DNA of 64,000 nucleotides from an uncultured Pelagibacteraceae bacterium (GTDB taxonomy: Bacteria; Pseudomonadota; Alphaproteobacteria; Pelagibacterales; Pelagibacteraceae): contig CACEMG010000004.1 of assembly GCA_902560565.1 (NCBI GenBank), positions 1-64,000 of the forward strand, written 5' to 3'. Below the pieces are notes generated by a model. That model made no database searches, had not been told where the DNA came from, and saw nothing but the letters and a program-made list of their open reading frames with translations. Of the stretch, positions 36,735 to 45,589 are shown in pieces. Each line of letters begins with the position of its first letter. Positions within the stretch are counted from its first letter, which is position 1. The position numbers and the translations under genes are program-made.

Positions 36735-37382
36735 TTATCTAAAAATTCTACCAACAATAAATAAACCAAGTGCCACTGCTGGTCCAATACCAAAGGCAAA
36801 AAGTATAGTTCCAACACCAACTGTCCCACCCAAATACCAACCAATACTAACTACTGTTATTTCTAAAAATGCTCTAACTGCTGCTATTGGCAAATTTGTT
36901 TTTTTTTGAAGTCCAGTCATCAAACCATCTCTGGGACCGGGGCCTAAATTAGCTACAAGATAAATACCACTTCCTATTCCAACGAGCAGGACAGCTGCAA
37001 CTGCTAAGATCATTTTTAAAATAAAGCTTTCGGGTGTGGAAACGTAATTTAAACAAAGATCTATCATTGCAGCAATAATCACTGCATTTAGAATTGTGCC
37101 AATTCCTGGTTTTTGACTCAAAAATACCCAAAGAGAGATAACGAAAATACTAATAAAAAAAGTTATAATTCCAATTGAAGCATTTACTTTGAAAGAAATA
37201 CCTTGAGCTAATACACTCCATGGCGAAGCTCCAGTATAAGATACAAGCAACAAACCTTCGCCTATACCAAATAAACTTAGCCCAAAGCATAAAAAGAAAA
37301 AAGTTGATAATCTTGGTTTTAAATTAAGAGGATTTTCAGAACTCCATGAAACCTTTGGAATATTTTTAATTTTTAGAAACAT
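36735..37382 (-). CDS. YczE/YitT-like integral membrane protein
   Basis: A 215-residue protein with about five membrane segments. The glycine-rich LVANLGPGPRDGLMTGLQKKT stretch (about residues 142-160) and the N-terminal GLLLVSYTGASPWSVLAQGI match the YczE group of YyaS/YitT-like membrane proteins. The family's transport or regulatory role is not established. It diverges from the DUF6134-like gene. Confidence 0.8.
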   Translation of the reverse strand: MFLKIKNIPKVSWSSENPLNLKPRLSTFFFLCFGLSLFGIGEGLLLVSYTGASPWSVLAQGISFKVNASIGIITFFISIFVISLWVFLSQKPGIGTILNAVIIAAMIDLCLNYVSTPESFILKMILAVAAVLLVGIGSGIYLVANLGPGPRDGLMTGLQKKTNLPIAAVRAFLEITVVSIGWYLGGTVGVGTILFAFGIGPAVALGLFIVGRIFR

Positions 37383-37481
37383 AGTTTATTTAGTAATAAA
37401 ACTTAATAAATCCTAATAAAAAATAATTTGCAAATAAATAATCTTATTTTAGTAATTAAAAAAATCTATAGACTTACTTTT

Positions 37482-38162
37482 ATGAAAAAAATCTTCATTA
37501 CTGCTATAATATTAACTTTAGGAATTTTTAAAACTTCTATCCCCAAAGAAATAATTGATTTAAAGTTTATAGAGATGGAAATATCAAGAAATGGCGATGT
37601 AATTGGTTTTTCGAATTACAAATTCTCAAAAGAAAATAATTTTTTGAAAGTTGAAAATGAAACAAAATTTAAAGTCGATGTTTTAGGGGTAAATTTGTTC
37701 AAAATTGATAGCTTGGGAATTGAAACTTATGAGAATAATAAGTTAGTTTCATTCGAATCTGAAACTTTTCAAAACAAGAAAGTAAAATATGTAAATTTAA
37801 AACTTTCAGAGGATAAAACCCAATATTTAATAAACGGTTCATCGTATAAAGGAAATGCTACTCTTAATAATGTTATAGGAAACTGGTGGAACTATAAAAT
37901 TTTACAAACTGATACCCAAATAAGCCCTTTATCAGGAAGTGTAAAAAAACAAGAGGTAAAATATATAGGCGATGAATTAATAAAAATTTTTGACAGAAAA
38001 ATAGAAGCAAAAAAATTTAGTTTGAAATCAAAAAACCAAAACCTCCCTAAAGATAAAAAGCTTGATTTTATTATATGGATAGACCCTGGCACAAATATAA
38101 TTCTAAAAGTTGCATATGAAAGAATGGGTAGATGGGAATATAAATTAAAGAATTATAATTAA
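37482..38162 (+). CDS. Secreted DUF6134-like protein
   Basis: A 226-residue exported protein. MKKIFITAIILTLGIFKTSIPKE is a Sec signal peptide, and I start at the ATG at 37482 because the track's earlier start (37428) adds an untypical extension. The mature part is beta-rich and contains GNWWNYKIL and LDFIIWIDPGTNIILKVAYE near the C-terminus, matching DUF6134-type proteins that resemble the DUF3108 fold. A periplasmic carrier or scaffold role is possible but not shown. Confidence 0.78.
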   Translation: MKKIFITAIILTLGIFKTSIPKEIIDLKFIEMEISRNGDVIGFSNYKFSKENNFLKVENETKFKVDVLGVNLFKIDSLGIETYENNKLVSFESETFQNKKVKYVNLKLSEDKTQYLINGSSYKGNATLNNVIGNWWNYKILQTDTQISPLSGSVKKQEVKYIGDELIKIFDRKIEAKKFSLKSKNQNLPKDKKLDFIIWIDPGTNIILKVAYERMGRWEYKLKNYN

Positions 38163-38166
38163 AAAA

Positions 38167-39324
38167 TTAATTTTCCTTTTTTTTTCTTACTCTTGCAATT
38201 AACTGTGTTAACGAGTCAACCATTTGATCTGAAGCTTTAAAAATTTCTGTAGTTTTGTAATCGTAAGATAAATTTTTTTCTGGATTAGTTTTATCTTCTA
38301 TTATTATTCCCTCATCAGGAGAATTATTTTTAATATAAATTAATATCAGCCAATTATCATCTTCATTTTCATCCCATTTAATGAAAATTTCTCCAGTTTC
38401 AAATCTTCGATCTATACATCTTAAAATAGACATCTGTCTAGTGATATGTCTTTTATTTAATTGGAAAACCAAACTGCTTGCGCTTCTATAAAAACTCTCT
38501 AAAGCAAACTCAATTTTTTGTCTTGCTAATGTATAATCTTTTTCTTTTTGAAGTAGCGTTTCTCTATCTTCGTCACCTTGTATTTTTACTCCAAGAGCCT
38601 CTACTCTCTCTCGAATTTTTTGGTCTCTTATAATTCTATATTTTTCTCTTAATTTATCTATTCTCTCCTGTAAACCAGCATAATCCTCTCTTTTTTCTTT
38701 TAGTGAGATTTTTTCTAATTGTTCTAATTCTTTTATTTCTCTTATTCTAAATTTCTCAATTTGTTTTTCTAATTTTATTTGTTCAAGGAATTTTCTCTGC
38801 TTTTCAGCTTGTTCTTGTCTTATTATCGCCTGTTCTTTTCTTAAAAATGATTTGATGTCTTTAACTCTCTCTTTCTCTAATTTTATCTCATCTTTTAATA
38901 GTTGTTCTTTGAGTTTTAAATTAGCTTGCTTTTCTTCTTCTAGACGTAATTTTTTATCGATTTTCTCTTTTTCAATTCTTTCCATTTCCTCAATTTTTTT
39001 TCTTCTCGTTTCATCTTTTTGTAATACCTTGTATTCATTGATTGTATCTGAAATTTTTGTAAAGAATTTTTGAAGGAAGGTATCGATAGCTACAAAAGGA
39101 TTAAAGCTTATTTTTATGTCAGGCTTCAAAGAACTTTGAAATCTTATTAATCTTAAAAGGACTTGATTTTTTTTATTTTTATTATCAAATTTAAATTTTT
39201 TTTTTATATTTTTCTTTCTCTTTTTTGTTTTTTTTTGTTTTTTCGACTTTATTGAGGATTTTTTAATCTTTTTGATTTTAGAGACTCTTTTAGCTTTTTT
39301 ATTTTTTTTTTTCTTTTTTTTCAT
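38167..39324 (-). CDS. Lysine-rich coiled-coil protein, unknown function
   Basis: A 385-residue protein in three parts. Residues 1-52 are largely lysine and arginine (starting MKKKKKKNKKAKR), likely disordered and able to bind nucleic acid or anionic lipid. Residues about 95-265 are a long charged coiled coil (ERIEKEKIDKKLRLEEEK and similar). The last 120 residues form a mixed globular domain including ILRCIDRRFETGEIFIKW and NWLILIYIKNNSPDEG. No signal peptide or membrane helix is seen. I do not recognise the family. It is 26 bases downstream of cfa on the same strand. Confidence 0.78.
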   Translation of the reverse strand: MKKKKKKNKKAKRVSKIKKIKKSSIKSKKQKKTKKRKKNIKKKFKFDNKNKKNQVLLRLIRFQSSLKPDIKISFNPFVAIDTFLQKFFTKISDTINEYKVLQKDETRRKKIEEMERIEKEKIDKKLRLEEEKQANLKLKEQLLKDEIKLEKERVKDIKSFLRKEQAIIRQEQAEKQRKFLEQIKLEKQIEKFRIREIKELEQLEKISLKEKREDYAGLQERIDKLREKYRIIRDQKIRERVEALGVKIQGDEDRETLLQKEKDYTLARQKIEFALESFYRSASSLVFQLNKRHITRQMSILRCIDRRFETGEIFIKWDENEDDNWLILIYIKNNSPDEGIIIEDKTNPEKNLSYDYKTTEIFKASDQMVDSLTQLIARVRKKKEN

Positions 39325-39350
39325 TTAGTGGGTTTTAGAAATTTATCAAT

Positions 39351-40544
39351 TTATTGTTGATAAATATAGTCTCTTGTGTTCGGTACAGAATCTAATTTTT
39401 TAGATAATTGGAATTGAAATACAACCTGGTCTCCCCATTTAAAAGCCATTTCACAACTTGTAAGATAAAATTCCCACATTCTAAAAAATTTTTCATCAAA
39501 CATTTCTAAAACCTGACTTTTTTTACTGAGAAATCGTTCTTTCCAGTGTCTTAAGGTGTGAGCATAATGCTTTCTTAAAACCTCAATATCAGAAAGTATT
39601 AATCCAGATTTTTCAATTGGTAGAGCTACTTCACTTAAACTTGGTGTATATCCTCCAGGAAAAATATATTTATTTATCCATGGCTGTGGATCACGTGGTG
39701 GATTTATTGATCCGATCGTATGTATCAATGCAATACCATCTTCAGAAAGAAGTTTTGAGACTGTATTAAAGTATGTTTTATAAAACTTTTTACCTACATG
39801 TTCAAACATTCCAACACTCACTATCCTGTCAAACTTTTCATTTAAATTTCTATAATCTTCAAGTTTAAAATCAACTTGATTTTCTAAGTTCATCTCTTTT
39901 GCTTTTTGTTTGCTATATTGCAACTGGTTTTCTGAAAGAGTAATACCAAGTACTGAACATTTGGTTTTTTTTGCTATTTCTAAGGCTAATGTCCCCCATC
40001 CGCTTCCAATGTCTAAAACTCTTTGATCATTTTCTAATTTAAGTTTTTTAATTATATGGTCGATTTTATTATTTTGAGCTTCTTCTAAAGTATTTTTTTC
40101 ATCTTTAAAATACGCGCAAGAATATTGTCTTTTCTCATCCAAAAATAAATCATAAAGTTTTTCAGATATATCATAATGATGTGCAACATTTCTTTTCGAT
40201 TTTTTTATAAAGTTGAAACTTGTAAGGGTTTTATAGAATCCTCTGAGTTTATTAATTATCATTCCATAATTATTTATCTCACCCCTTCCGATATTTTCAA
40301 ATGCAATTTCTAAAAAGTCTGTTAATGATCCATTTTCAATTACAACAGATCCATTTGAGTAAGCTTCTCCAAAATAAAGATCTGGATGAAAAAGTAATTT
40401 AAAGTGTAAGCTTTTATCCAAAAGTTTTAGAGTAATTGGATTTTCTTTTTTTGGGTTTCCAATCTTATATTTATTGCTATCAGCATCGATTAAAATAAAT
40501 CCATTTTTAATAAATAAGCTATTTAAAAATTTTGCTAGTTTCAT
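39351..40544 (-). CDS. cfa: Cyclopropane-fatty-acyl-phospholipid synthase family
   Basis: A 397-residue SAM-dependent enzyme that methylenates unsaturated fatty acyl chains of membrane lipids. VAHHYDISEKLYDLFL (about residues 124-139) and the SAM motif LDIGSGWGTLALEIA (about 177-191) are characteristic, with VSVGMFEHVGKKF (about 243-255) following. An N-terminal lipid-binding domain precedes them. It could be a true Cfa or one of the related methyltransferases of the same fold. One base separates it from the aldolase gene upstream. Confidence 0.88.
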   Translation of the reverse strand: MKLAKFLNSLFIKNGFILIDADSNKYKIGNPKKENPITLKLLDKSLHFKLLFHPDLYFGEAYSNGSVVIENGSLTDFLEIAFENIGRGEINNYGMIINKLRGFYKTLTSFNFIKKSKRNVAHHYDISEKLYDLFLDEKRQYSCAYFKDEKNTLEEAQNNKIDHIIKKLKLENDQRVLDIGSGWGTLALEIAKKTKCSVLGITLSENQLQYSKQKAKEMNLENQVDFKLEDYRNLNEKFDRIVSVGMFEHVGKKFYKTYFNTVSKLLSEDGIALIHTIGSINPPRDPQPWINKYIFPGGYTPSLSEVALPIEKSGLILSDIEVLRKHYAHTLRHWKERFLSKKSQVLEMFDEKFFRMWEFYLTSCEMAFKWGDQVVFQFQLSKKLDSVPNTRDYIYQQ

Positions 40545-40545
40545 T

Positions 40546-41430
40546 TTAAGCTACCTTTAAAAAATTATAATTAAAATCTAATTTGGCTAATTCATCAAGT
40601 AATTTTTTTTTGCTTTCTTGATTTAATAACGAAAGTGGTGGTAATAAATTCTTATAAGAATTATCTGAAATTGATAAAAATGTATGGATACCAGATATTA
40701 AATTATATTTATCAAATTCCTCTCGAACATAACATAATTTTTGGTTGTTAGTTTGATCTATTTTATTAATAAAGTTGTCATAAACATTTCTTGATAATTC
40801 TGCTGTAACATTGCAGGTTGCAGTAATTATTCCTGAACATCCCAATTCTAAACCATTTAATAATTTTGATTCTGAGCCAGGTAAGATAGAAAAATTTTTT
40901 AATTTTAAGTCTTTGTACAAATTATATGTGCTGTCTTTAACTCCTATGATTTGATCTGGATAATTTTTTACAAGTTCTTCAACACATTCTACGGAAAATT
41001 TATATCCACACAATTTTTCAAAATTATATAAAATGATTTTGCACCATGGATGAATTTTGATTATCTCAGAATAAAATTTAATCGCATCATTATCTGTATA
41101 AAAGTAATATGCCGGCGGCATTATAAGGAAATTCTCAAAATTGAAATTTTTACATACATTAAGAAATGAAATAGTTTCTTTAAGTGAATTAAAGCCTGTG
41201 CCAATTATAAAATTATTTTTAAATTTATTTTTTGAAAGTTTCTCAATTAATTTAATTTTTTCTGCAACAGAAATTAATTGAGCTTGTCCTGTGCTACCAA
41301 AAATTACAACTCCATGACAACCCTGTAATATTAAATTTTCTGCATGTTTAATTGTTTTATCTTCATCTAAATTCAATTCTTTATCTAACACAGATACTGA
41401 GGCCGCATAAATGCCATTAATTTTACTCAT
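40546..41430 (-). CDS. DapA-family aldolase/lyase
   Basis: A 294-residue (beta/alpha)8 protein of the dihydrodipicolinate synthase/N-acetylneuraminate lyase superfamily. The Schiff-base lysine is in IIGVKDST (about residue 163) and the general tyrosine in IILYNFE (about 137). The pyruvate-binding loop reads GSTGQAQL instead of GTTGES, and the DapA arginine after the tyrosine (usually NVPGRT) is missing (NFEKLCGYKF). It is therefore more likely another pyruvate-type aldolase or dehydratase than the lysine-pathway DapA. It sits next to cfa, not in a lysine operon. Confidence 0.85.
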   Translation of the reverse strand: MSKINGIYAASVSVLDKELNLDEDKTIKHAENLILQGCHGVVIFGSTGQAQLISVAEKIKLIEKLSKNKFKNNFIIGTGFNSLKETISFLNVCKNFNFENFLIMPPAYYFYTDNDAIKFYSEIIKIHPWCKIILYNFEKLCGYKFSVECVEELVKNYPDQIIGVKDSTYNLYKDLKLKNFSILPGSESKLLNGLELGCSGIITATCNVTAELSRNVYDNFINKIDQTNNQKLCYVREEFDKYNLISGIHTFLSISDNSYKNLLPPLSLLNQESKKKLLDELAKLDFNYNFLKVA

Positions 41431-41477
41431 AATAAAAACTTATATAAAAATAAAATTTTAGTAAAGTTGTTAAAAAA

Positions 41478-42443
41478 ATGAAAATTCTAGCTATTCAAAA
41501 CAGGATGGGTATTGGTGATATGATAATATATTTGCCTTTTATAGAAGCAATATCAAAAAAATATAATACAAAAATCAAAATTTTAGTTAAAGAAAACTCT
41601 AAAGCATCAGAAATTTTAAAAGAAAACAAATATGTGGGTGAGATTATAAATTTAGACAGAAGTAACAAGAGTAAAAAAGGAATACATGATGGCATTTTTG
41701 GATCAATCAATTTAGCAAATCAATTAAAAAATTATAAATTTGAAAAAGTTTTTATTTTTAATTCATCTTTAAGGTACAAACTAATATGCAAGTTGGCATC
41801 CATTAAAGAAATATATCAATATCCGTTGTTTGAAAAAAAAAACCAGCATATTGTTTTAGCTGCTCAAAATTTTCTTAAGAATTCGATTGGTGAAACTATA
41901 AAAAGTGAACCTGTAATCAATGTAGATAATAAAAGTATTTCTGAAACAGCAAGTAAGTTAAAAATATCAAAGAGCGAAAAAAATATTATATTAGGTATAG
42001 GTGGATCAGGAAATACAAAAAGAATACCATCAAAAACATTTTTAAAATTTATGGAAATGTGTGAAAATAAACATAATTGCAGATTTTTTTTAGCTACAGG
42101 AACTAACGACGAGGAGCAAATTATCTTAAAGGATATATTGAGTTCAAAATATAATTGTAAATGCTTAGCCTTAGATAAAATGAGTTTGTTTCAAATCTTG
42201 CCTATCATTGCTAATTGCGATGTAGCGGTTTGTAATGACTCTAGCTTTAGTCACTTATCTGCTGCAATTGGTATACCGACTATAGTTTTAATGGCGGATA
42301 CACCTTTGATATATGGTAGTTATAGTTCAAAAATGTTTCCAATAATTCCTGACGGAGAGGTTACTGTCAAACATGATACTTTAGGTAAAGATAAAATTGA
42401 TCCACAAAAGATATTTTATAAATTTAAAGAATTAATTAACTAA
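41478..42443 (+). CDS. Glycosyltransferase family 9 (heptosyltransferase-like)
   Basis: A 321-residue GT-B fold protein. The N-terminus KILAIQNRMGIGDMIIYLPFIEAI (quoted in part) is the GT9 start with the GIGD loop, and ILGIGGSGNTKRIP (about residues 174-187) plus CDVAVCNDSSFSHLSAAIG (about 252-270) form the donor-binding half. It probably adds a sugar to the LPS core or another surface glycan, but there is no core cluster around it. It diverges from the aldolase gene and overlaps the DnaJ gene by eight bases tail to tail. Confidence 0.88.
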   Translation: MKILAIQNRMGIGDMIIYLPFIEAISKKYNTKIKILVKENSKASEILKENKYVGEIINLDRSNKSKKGIHDGIFGSINLANQLKNYKFEKVFIFNSSLRYKLICKLASIKEIYQYPLFEKKNQHIVLAAQNFLKNSIGETIKSEPVINVDNKSISETASKLKISKSEKNIILGIGGSGNTKRIPSKTFLKFMEMCENKHNCRFFLATGTNDEEQIILKDILSSKYNCKCLALDKMSLFQILPIIANCDVAVCNDSSFSHLSAAIGIPTIVLMADTPLIYGSYSSKMFPIIPDGEVTVKHDTLGKDKIDPQKIFYKFKELIN

Positions 42444-42945
42444 CATCCTTCAAAACAATTTCTTTAGCCTCATTTACTATTGCTGATAGTCTAGATAATT
42501 CAGGACTTACATCTGGGTGAATTTTTTTCATGATATTTTTATACGACTTCATAATTTCTTCTTTAGAATATTTTTTTTTTGGATTTAAGTTAAGTATTTT
42601 ATAAGCCTCATCTACTGACATAGACTGGGTATTAGCTGCTGATCCCATATTATTAAAATTAAACCTTCCTGAATTTTTTAAGAATCTTAGTAAGCCCCAA
42701 ATTCTTACTAGTTGAAGTAAGGTCAAGCCAGCTTTGGTCTTTATTAGTGGCAAAATCATAAGTAAAAATGGTAAAGAAAATATATACCTTCCAGCAAAGG
42801 CCATTATCATAGCAAGAACTATAGATAAAATAATAGTAAAAGTTCTAATTCCTTTGGAAATTTTAGCACTTGATGTCTTTACAAACCAATTAAGTAATAA
42901 ATAGACTAGGACAAAAATAATTAGTGTTAAGAAAAAAATATTCAT
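42436..42945 (-). CDS. Membrane-anchored DnaJ-domain protein (TIM14-like)
   Basis: A 169-residue protein with N-terminal hydrophobic segments (about residues 3-19, 36-52 and 54-66) and a C-terminal J domain. SVDEAYKILNLNPKKKYSKE and the invariant HPD in MKKIHPDVS (about 144-146) are present. This order, membrane anchor first and J domain at the end, resembles the mitochondrial import protein TIM14/Pam18 and its alphaproteobacterial relatives. It should stimulate a DnaK partner at the inner membrane; its client is unknown. Confidence 0.88.
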   Translation of the reverse strand: MNIFFLTLIIFVLVYLLLNWFVKTSSAKISKGIRTFTIILSIVLAMIMAFAGRYIFSLPFLLMILPLIKTKAGLTLLQLVRIWGLLRFLKNSGRFNFNNMGSAANTQSMSVDEAYKILNLNPKKKYSKEEIMKSYKNIMKKIHPDVSPELSRLSAIVNEAKEIVLKDVS

Positions 42946-42952
42946 GTAATAG

Positions 42953-45037
42953 ATGTTAAAAATGAAAATACCACAACTTGAGAAAAAACCAGAACTAAAA
43001 TCTTGTCACAATGTGACATGGGAAGATAATTATAGCTGGATTCATCAAAATAATATTTTAGAGGTTTTAAAAGACAGCTCTAAACTCTTACCAGAGGTAA
43101 GAAAATATCTAGAAGAGGAAAATAATTATACCAAGGAAAATTTAAAAGATACGAAAGAATATCAAAAAAAACTTTTTGATGAAATCAAGGGAAGAATTAA
43201 ATTAGATGATGAGTCTTTGCCATTCAAAGATAAAAATTATGAATATTGGACTAAAACAACAACAAAAGGAAATTATTCAATTAAATTAAGAAAAAAAATT
43301 GGTTCTAATAATGTTGAGGAAATTTGGAATGGAGATAAAGAAAAAGAAAAACTTAAAACTGAGTATTTTGGGGTTGGTGATTTAGAAGTAAGCTACAACG
43401 ATAAATATTTAGCTTATTCATTAGATTTGAAAGGTTCTGAGTATTTCACTATTCACGTAAGAGATATTAAGACAAATGAGATTATTACAGATAAAATTGA
43501 AAATACTTCAGGTTCTATCTTGTTTAGTTTAGATGATAGATTTATTTTCTATTCTAAGCTTGATGAAAATCATAGACCTAAAAAAATTTTCAGGCATGAA
43601 ATTGGTAAATCAATTAAAGAAGATCTATTGATCTTTGAGGAAAGAACCCCAGCATTTACTGTAAGCATTGGTATTAGCGCAGATGAAAAATACTATTTTA
43701 TTAATTCCTCTGATCATAACACCTCTGAGAAATACTATTTTAAAAGTAATGAGAGTTTACCTAAACCAAAAATAGTAAGAAAAAGAGAAAAAGGAATTAT
43801 ATATAGCGTAAGTTCTTGGGGTGGTTATTTTTATATTCACACCAACAAAGGTGCAGAAGATTTCAAAATAGAAAGATCGAGAGATATAGAGGCATCTAAA
43901 TGGGAAGTATTTATACCTGCTAAAAATGAAACAATGATTGGTGGACTGACATTTTTAAAAAATTGGATTATTAGATCTGAACTTAATAACGCTTTAGATA
44001 AAATCTTTGTAAGAGACATCAATTCAAATAAGGAGGAAGAGCTTATTTTTACTGATGAAGAAGTTTATGATGGTAGTATTTCACATACACAAAAAGATAG
44101 AAATACTGATCTAATTTATATTTCATATTCTACTCCAAAAACCCAAGCGAGAACCTATTTATATAATTTAAAGACTAAAGAAAAAAAATTAGTAAAGGAA
44201 CAAGTTATTCCAACAGGACATGATCCAAAAAACTATATAGTGCAAAGAATTGAATGTAATTCTGATGATGGAAGAAAAGTACCTTTAACAATAACTAGGC
44301 ACAAAGATACTCCCTTGGATGGATCTGCAAATCTTCTTTTATATGGATATGGTTCTTATGGAGCTTCAATGTCTCCATCGTTTTCTTCTACAAGATTAAG
44401 TCTAATTAATAGAAATATAATATGGGTGACCGCTCATATACGAGGAGGAATGGAAAGAGGAATGAAGTGGTGGAAAGAAGGAAAACTTCTTAATAAGAAA
44501 AATACCTTTAATGATTATATTGCTGCTGCAAAATTTTTAATAGAAAAAAAATATACTTCAAAGGGTAAGATTATAGGAATGGGTGGTTCAGCTGGAGGAT
44601 TACTGATGGGTGCAGTCGTTAACAAGGCCCCAGATTTATTTTTAGGAATGATTATGGCTGTTCCATTTGTTGACAGTCTAACAACCAATCTAGACCATTC
44701 TTTACCGTTAACGATTGGAGAATTTGACGAATTTGGAAACGCAAAAGATAATAAAGATCACTTTGATTATATTTATTCTTATGCGCCATATAATAATATA
44801 AAAAAAATGGATTACCCGAATATTTTAATTACAACAAGTTTAAGCGATAATAGAGTTTTATTTGATGAACCAGCAAAGTTTACAGCTAAACTTAGAGATT
44901 ATAAAACTGACAACAATCTTTTATTACTTAAGACTGAAATGAATGCAGGCCACGGAGGTAAGTCAGGCAGAGATGGTGCTATTGAAGAAATAGCGTTCGA
45001 CTATGCATTTATTTTAAAAATAGCAGAAAAAATTTAG
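42953..45037 (+). CDS. ptrB: Oligopeptidase B (S9 family prolyl oligopeptidase)
   Basis: A 694-residue serine peptidase: N-terminal beta-propeller (about residues 75-410) and C-terminal alpha/beta hydrolase. The nucleophile is in GMGGSAGGLLMG (about 544), the acid in LSDNRVLFDEP (about 630) and the histidine in NAGHGGKSGR (about 666). The pattern MERGMKWWKEGKLLNKKNTFNDY is typical of oligopeptidase B, which cleaves short peptides after basic residues. ATG at 42953 or 42962 could be the start; no signal peptide, so cytoplasmic. Confidence 0.95.
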   Translation: MLKMKIPQLEKKPELKSCHNVTWEDNYSWIHQNNILEVLKDSSKLLPEVRKYLEEENNYTKENLKDTKEYQKKLFDEIKGRIKLDDESLPFKDKNYEYWTKTTTKGNYSIKLRKKIGSNNVEEIWNGDKEKEKLKTEYFGVGDLEVSYNDKYLAYSLDLKGSEYFTIHVRDIKTNEIITDKIENTSGSILFSLDDRFIFYSKLDENHRPKKIFRHEIGKSIKEDLLIFEERTPAFTVSIGISADEKYYFINSSDHNTSEKYYFKSNESLPKPKIVRKREKGIIYSVSSWGGYFYIHTNKGAEDFKIERSRDIEASKWEVFIPAKNETMIGGLTFLKNWIIRSELNNALDKIFVRDINSNKEEELIFTDEEVYDGSISHTQKDRNTDLIYISYSTPKTQARTYLYNLKTKEKKLVKEQVIPTGHDPKNYIVQRIECNSDDGRKVPLTITRHKDTPLDGSANLLLYGYGSYGASMSPSFSSTRLSLINRNIIWVTAHIRGGMERGMKWWKEGKLLNKKNTFNDYIAAAKFLIEKKYTSKGKIIGMGGSAGGLLMGAVVNKAPDLFLGMIMAVPFVDSLTTNLDHSLPLTIGEFDEFGNAKDNKDHFDYIYSYAPYNNIKKMDYPNILITTSLSDNRVLFDEPAKFTAKLRDYKTDNNLLLLKTEMNAGHGGKSGRDGAIEEIAFDYAFILKIAEKI

Positions 45038-45043
45038 TCCATA

Positions 45044-45073
45044 CTTGAAAGATTTTAATTAATACCTAAATAA
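45044..45073 (+). promoter_or_regulatory. Candidate sigma-32 promoter of hsp20
   Basis: CTTGAAA at 45044-45050, then CCTAAATAA at 45065-45073, with 17 bases between CTTG and CCTAAATAA. This is the same -35 and spacing found upstream of groES and resembles the alphaproteobacterial RpoH pattern. The predicted start near 45079-45081 falls on the first base of the leader hairpin. Confidence 0.5.
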
Positions 45074-45078
45074 AGATC

Positions 45079-45130
45079 ACAAGTTGCCTTATTGGGGCTT
45101 GTAATAAACCTTGCTAACAAAGGAGGAAAA
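45079..45130 (+). ncRNA. ROSE-like RNA thermometer in the hsp20 leader (candidate)
   Basis: Two hairpins lie between the predicted transcription start and the ATG. Hairpin 1 (45079-45102): ACAAGTTGCC, loop TTATT, GGGGCTTGT pair along their length with one bulged G and two G-U pairs. Hairpin 2 (45111-45125): TTGCT pairs with AGGAG of the SD across loop AACAA, as U-A, C-G, a G-G mismatch, U-A and U-G. The U(U/C)GCU element opposite the SD with a G-G pair is the hallmark of ROSE thermometers of rhizobial small heat-shock genes. Folding was done by eye; no energy was computed. Confidence 0.5.
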
Positions 45131-45577
45131 ATGACAAGTAAGGATCTATCTATATTTAACTCACTAAGACCATTCTCAATTGGTTTTGACGATATGTTTG
45201 ATCAATTTGAGAACATGTTAGGAAATGGTAGTTTGACAATGCAATCTAATTACCCGCCCTACAACATTAGAAAAACAGGAAAGGATAAATACTCAATTGA
45301 AGTAGCCTTAGCAGGTTTTTCGAAAAAAGATGTCGAAGTGGAGTTTGAAGATAATTTATTAACTGTAAGAACAAAACAAGTTAATAAATCGGATAATCAA
45401 AATGAAAATGGTGAAATTATTCATAAAGGAATTTCACAAAGACAATTTGCTAGATCATTTACAATTGCTGATGATGTAAAGGTGAATGGTGCTGAGCTAA
45501 AAGATGGTCTTTTGACAATTGCTTGTGAAAGAATTGTGCCAGATTACAAAAAGAAAAAACTTATTGAAATTAAATAA
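45131..45577 (+). CDS. Small heat-shock protein Hsp20 (IbpA-like)
   Basis: A 148-residue alpha-crystallin-type holdase that binds unfolding proteins. The N-terminal arm includes FNSLRPFSIGFDDMFDQFE; the crystallin domain covers about residues 38-130, with YNIRKTGKDKYSIEVALAG and the conserved FARSFTIADDVKVNGAELKDG (quoted in part). The ATG at 45131 sits 4 bases after a perfect SD (AGGAGG), which decides the start; the track's 45092 start would run through the leader hairpins. Predicted heat control is at both promoter and RNA level. Confidence 0.95.
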   Translation: MTSKDLSIFNSLRPFSIGFDDMFDQFENMLGNGSLTMQSNYPPYNIRKTGKDKYSIEVALAGFSKKDVEVEFEDNLLTVRTKQVNKSDNQNENGEIIHKGISQRQFARSFTIADDVKVNGAELKDGLLTIACERIVPDYKKKKLIEIK

Positions 45578-45589
45578 GTATTAACCTTG

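Noticed and set aside
45092-45130. Longer N-terminus for hsp20 starting upstream
   Set aside because: The extra codons would be inside the leader hairpins and after them a perfect SD sits right before the ATG at 45131.
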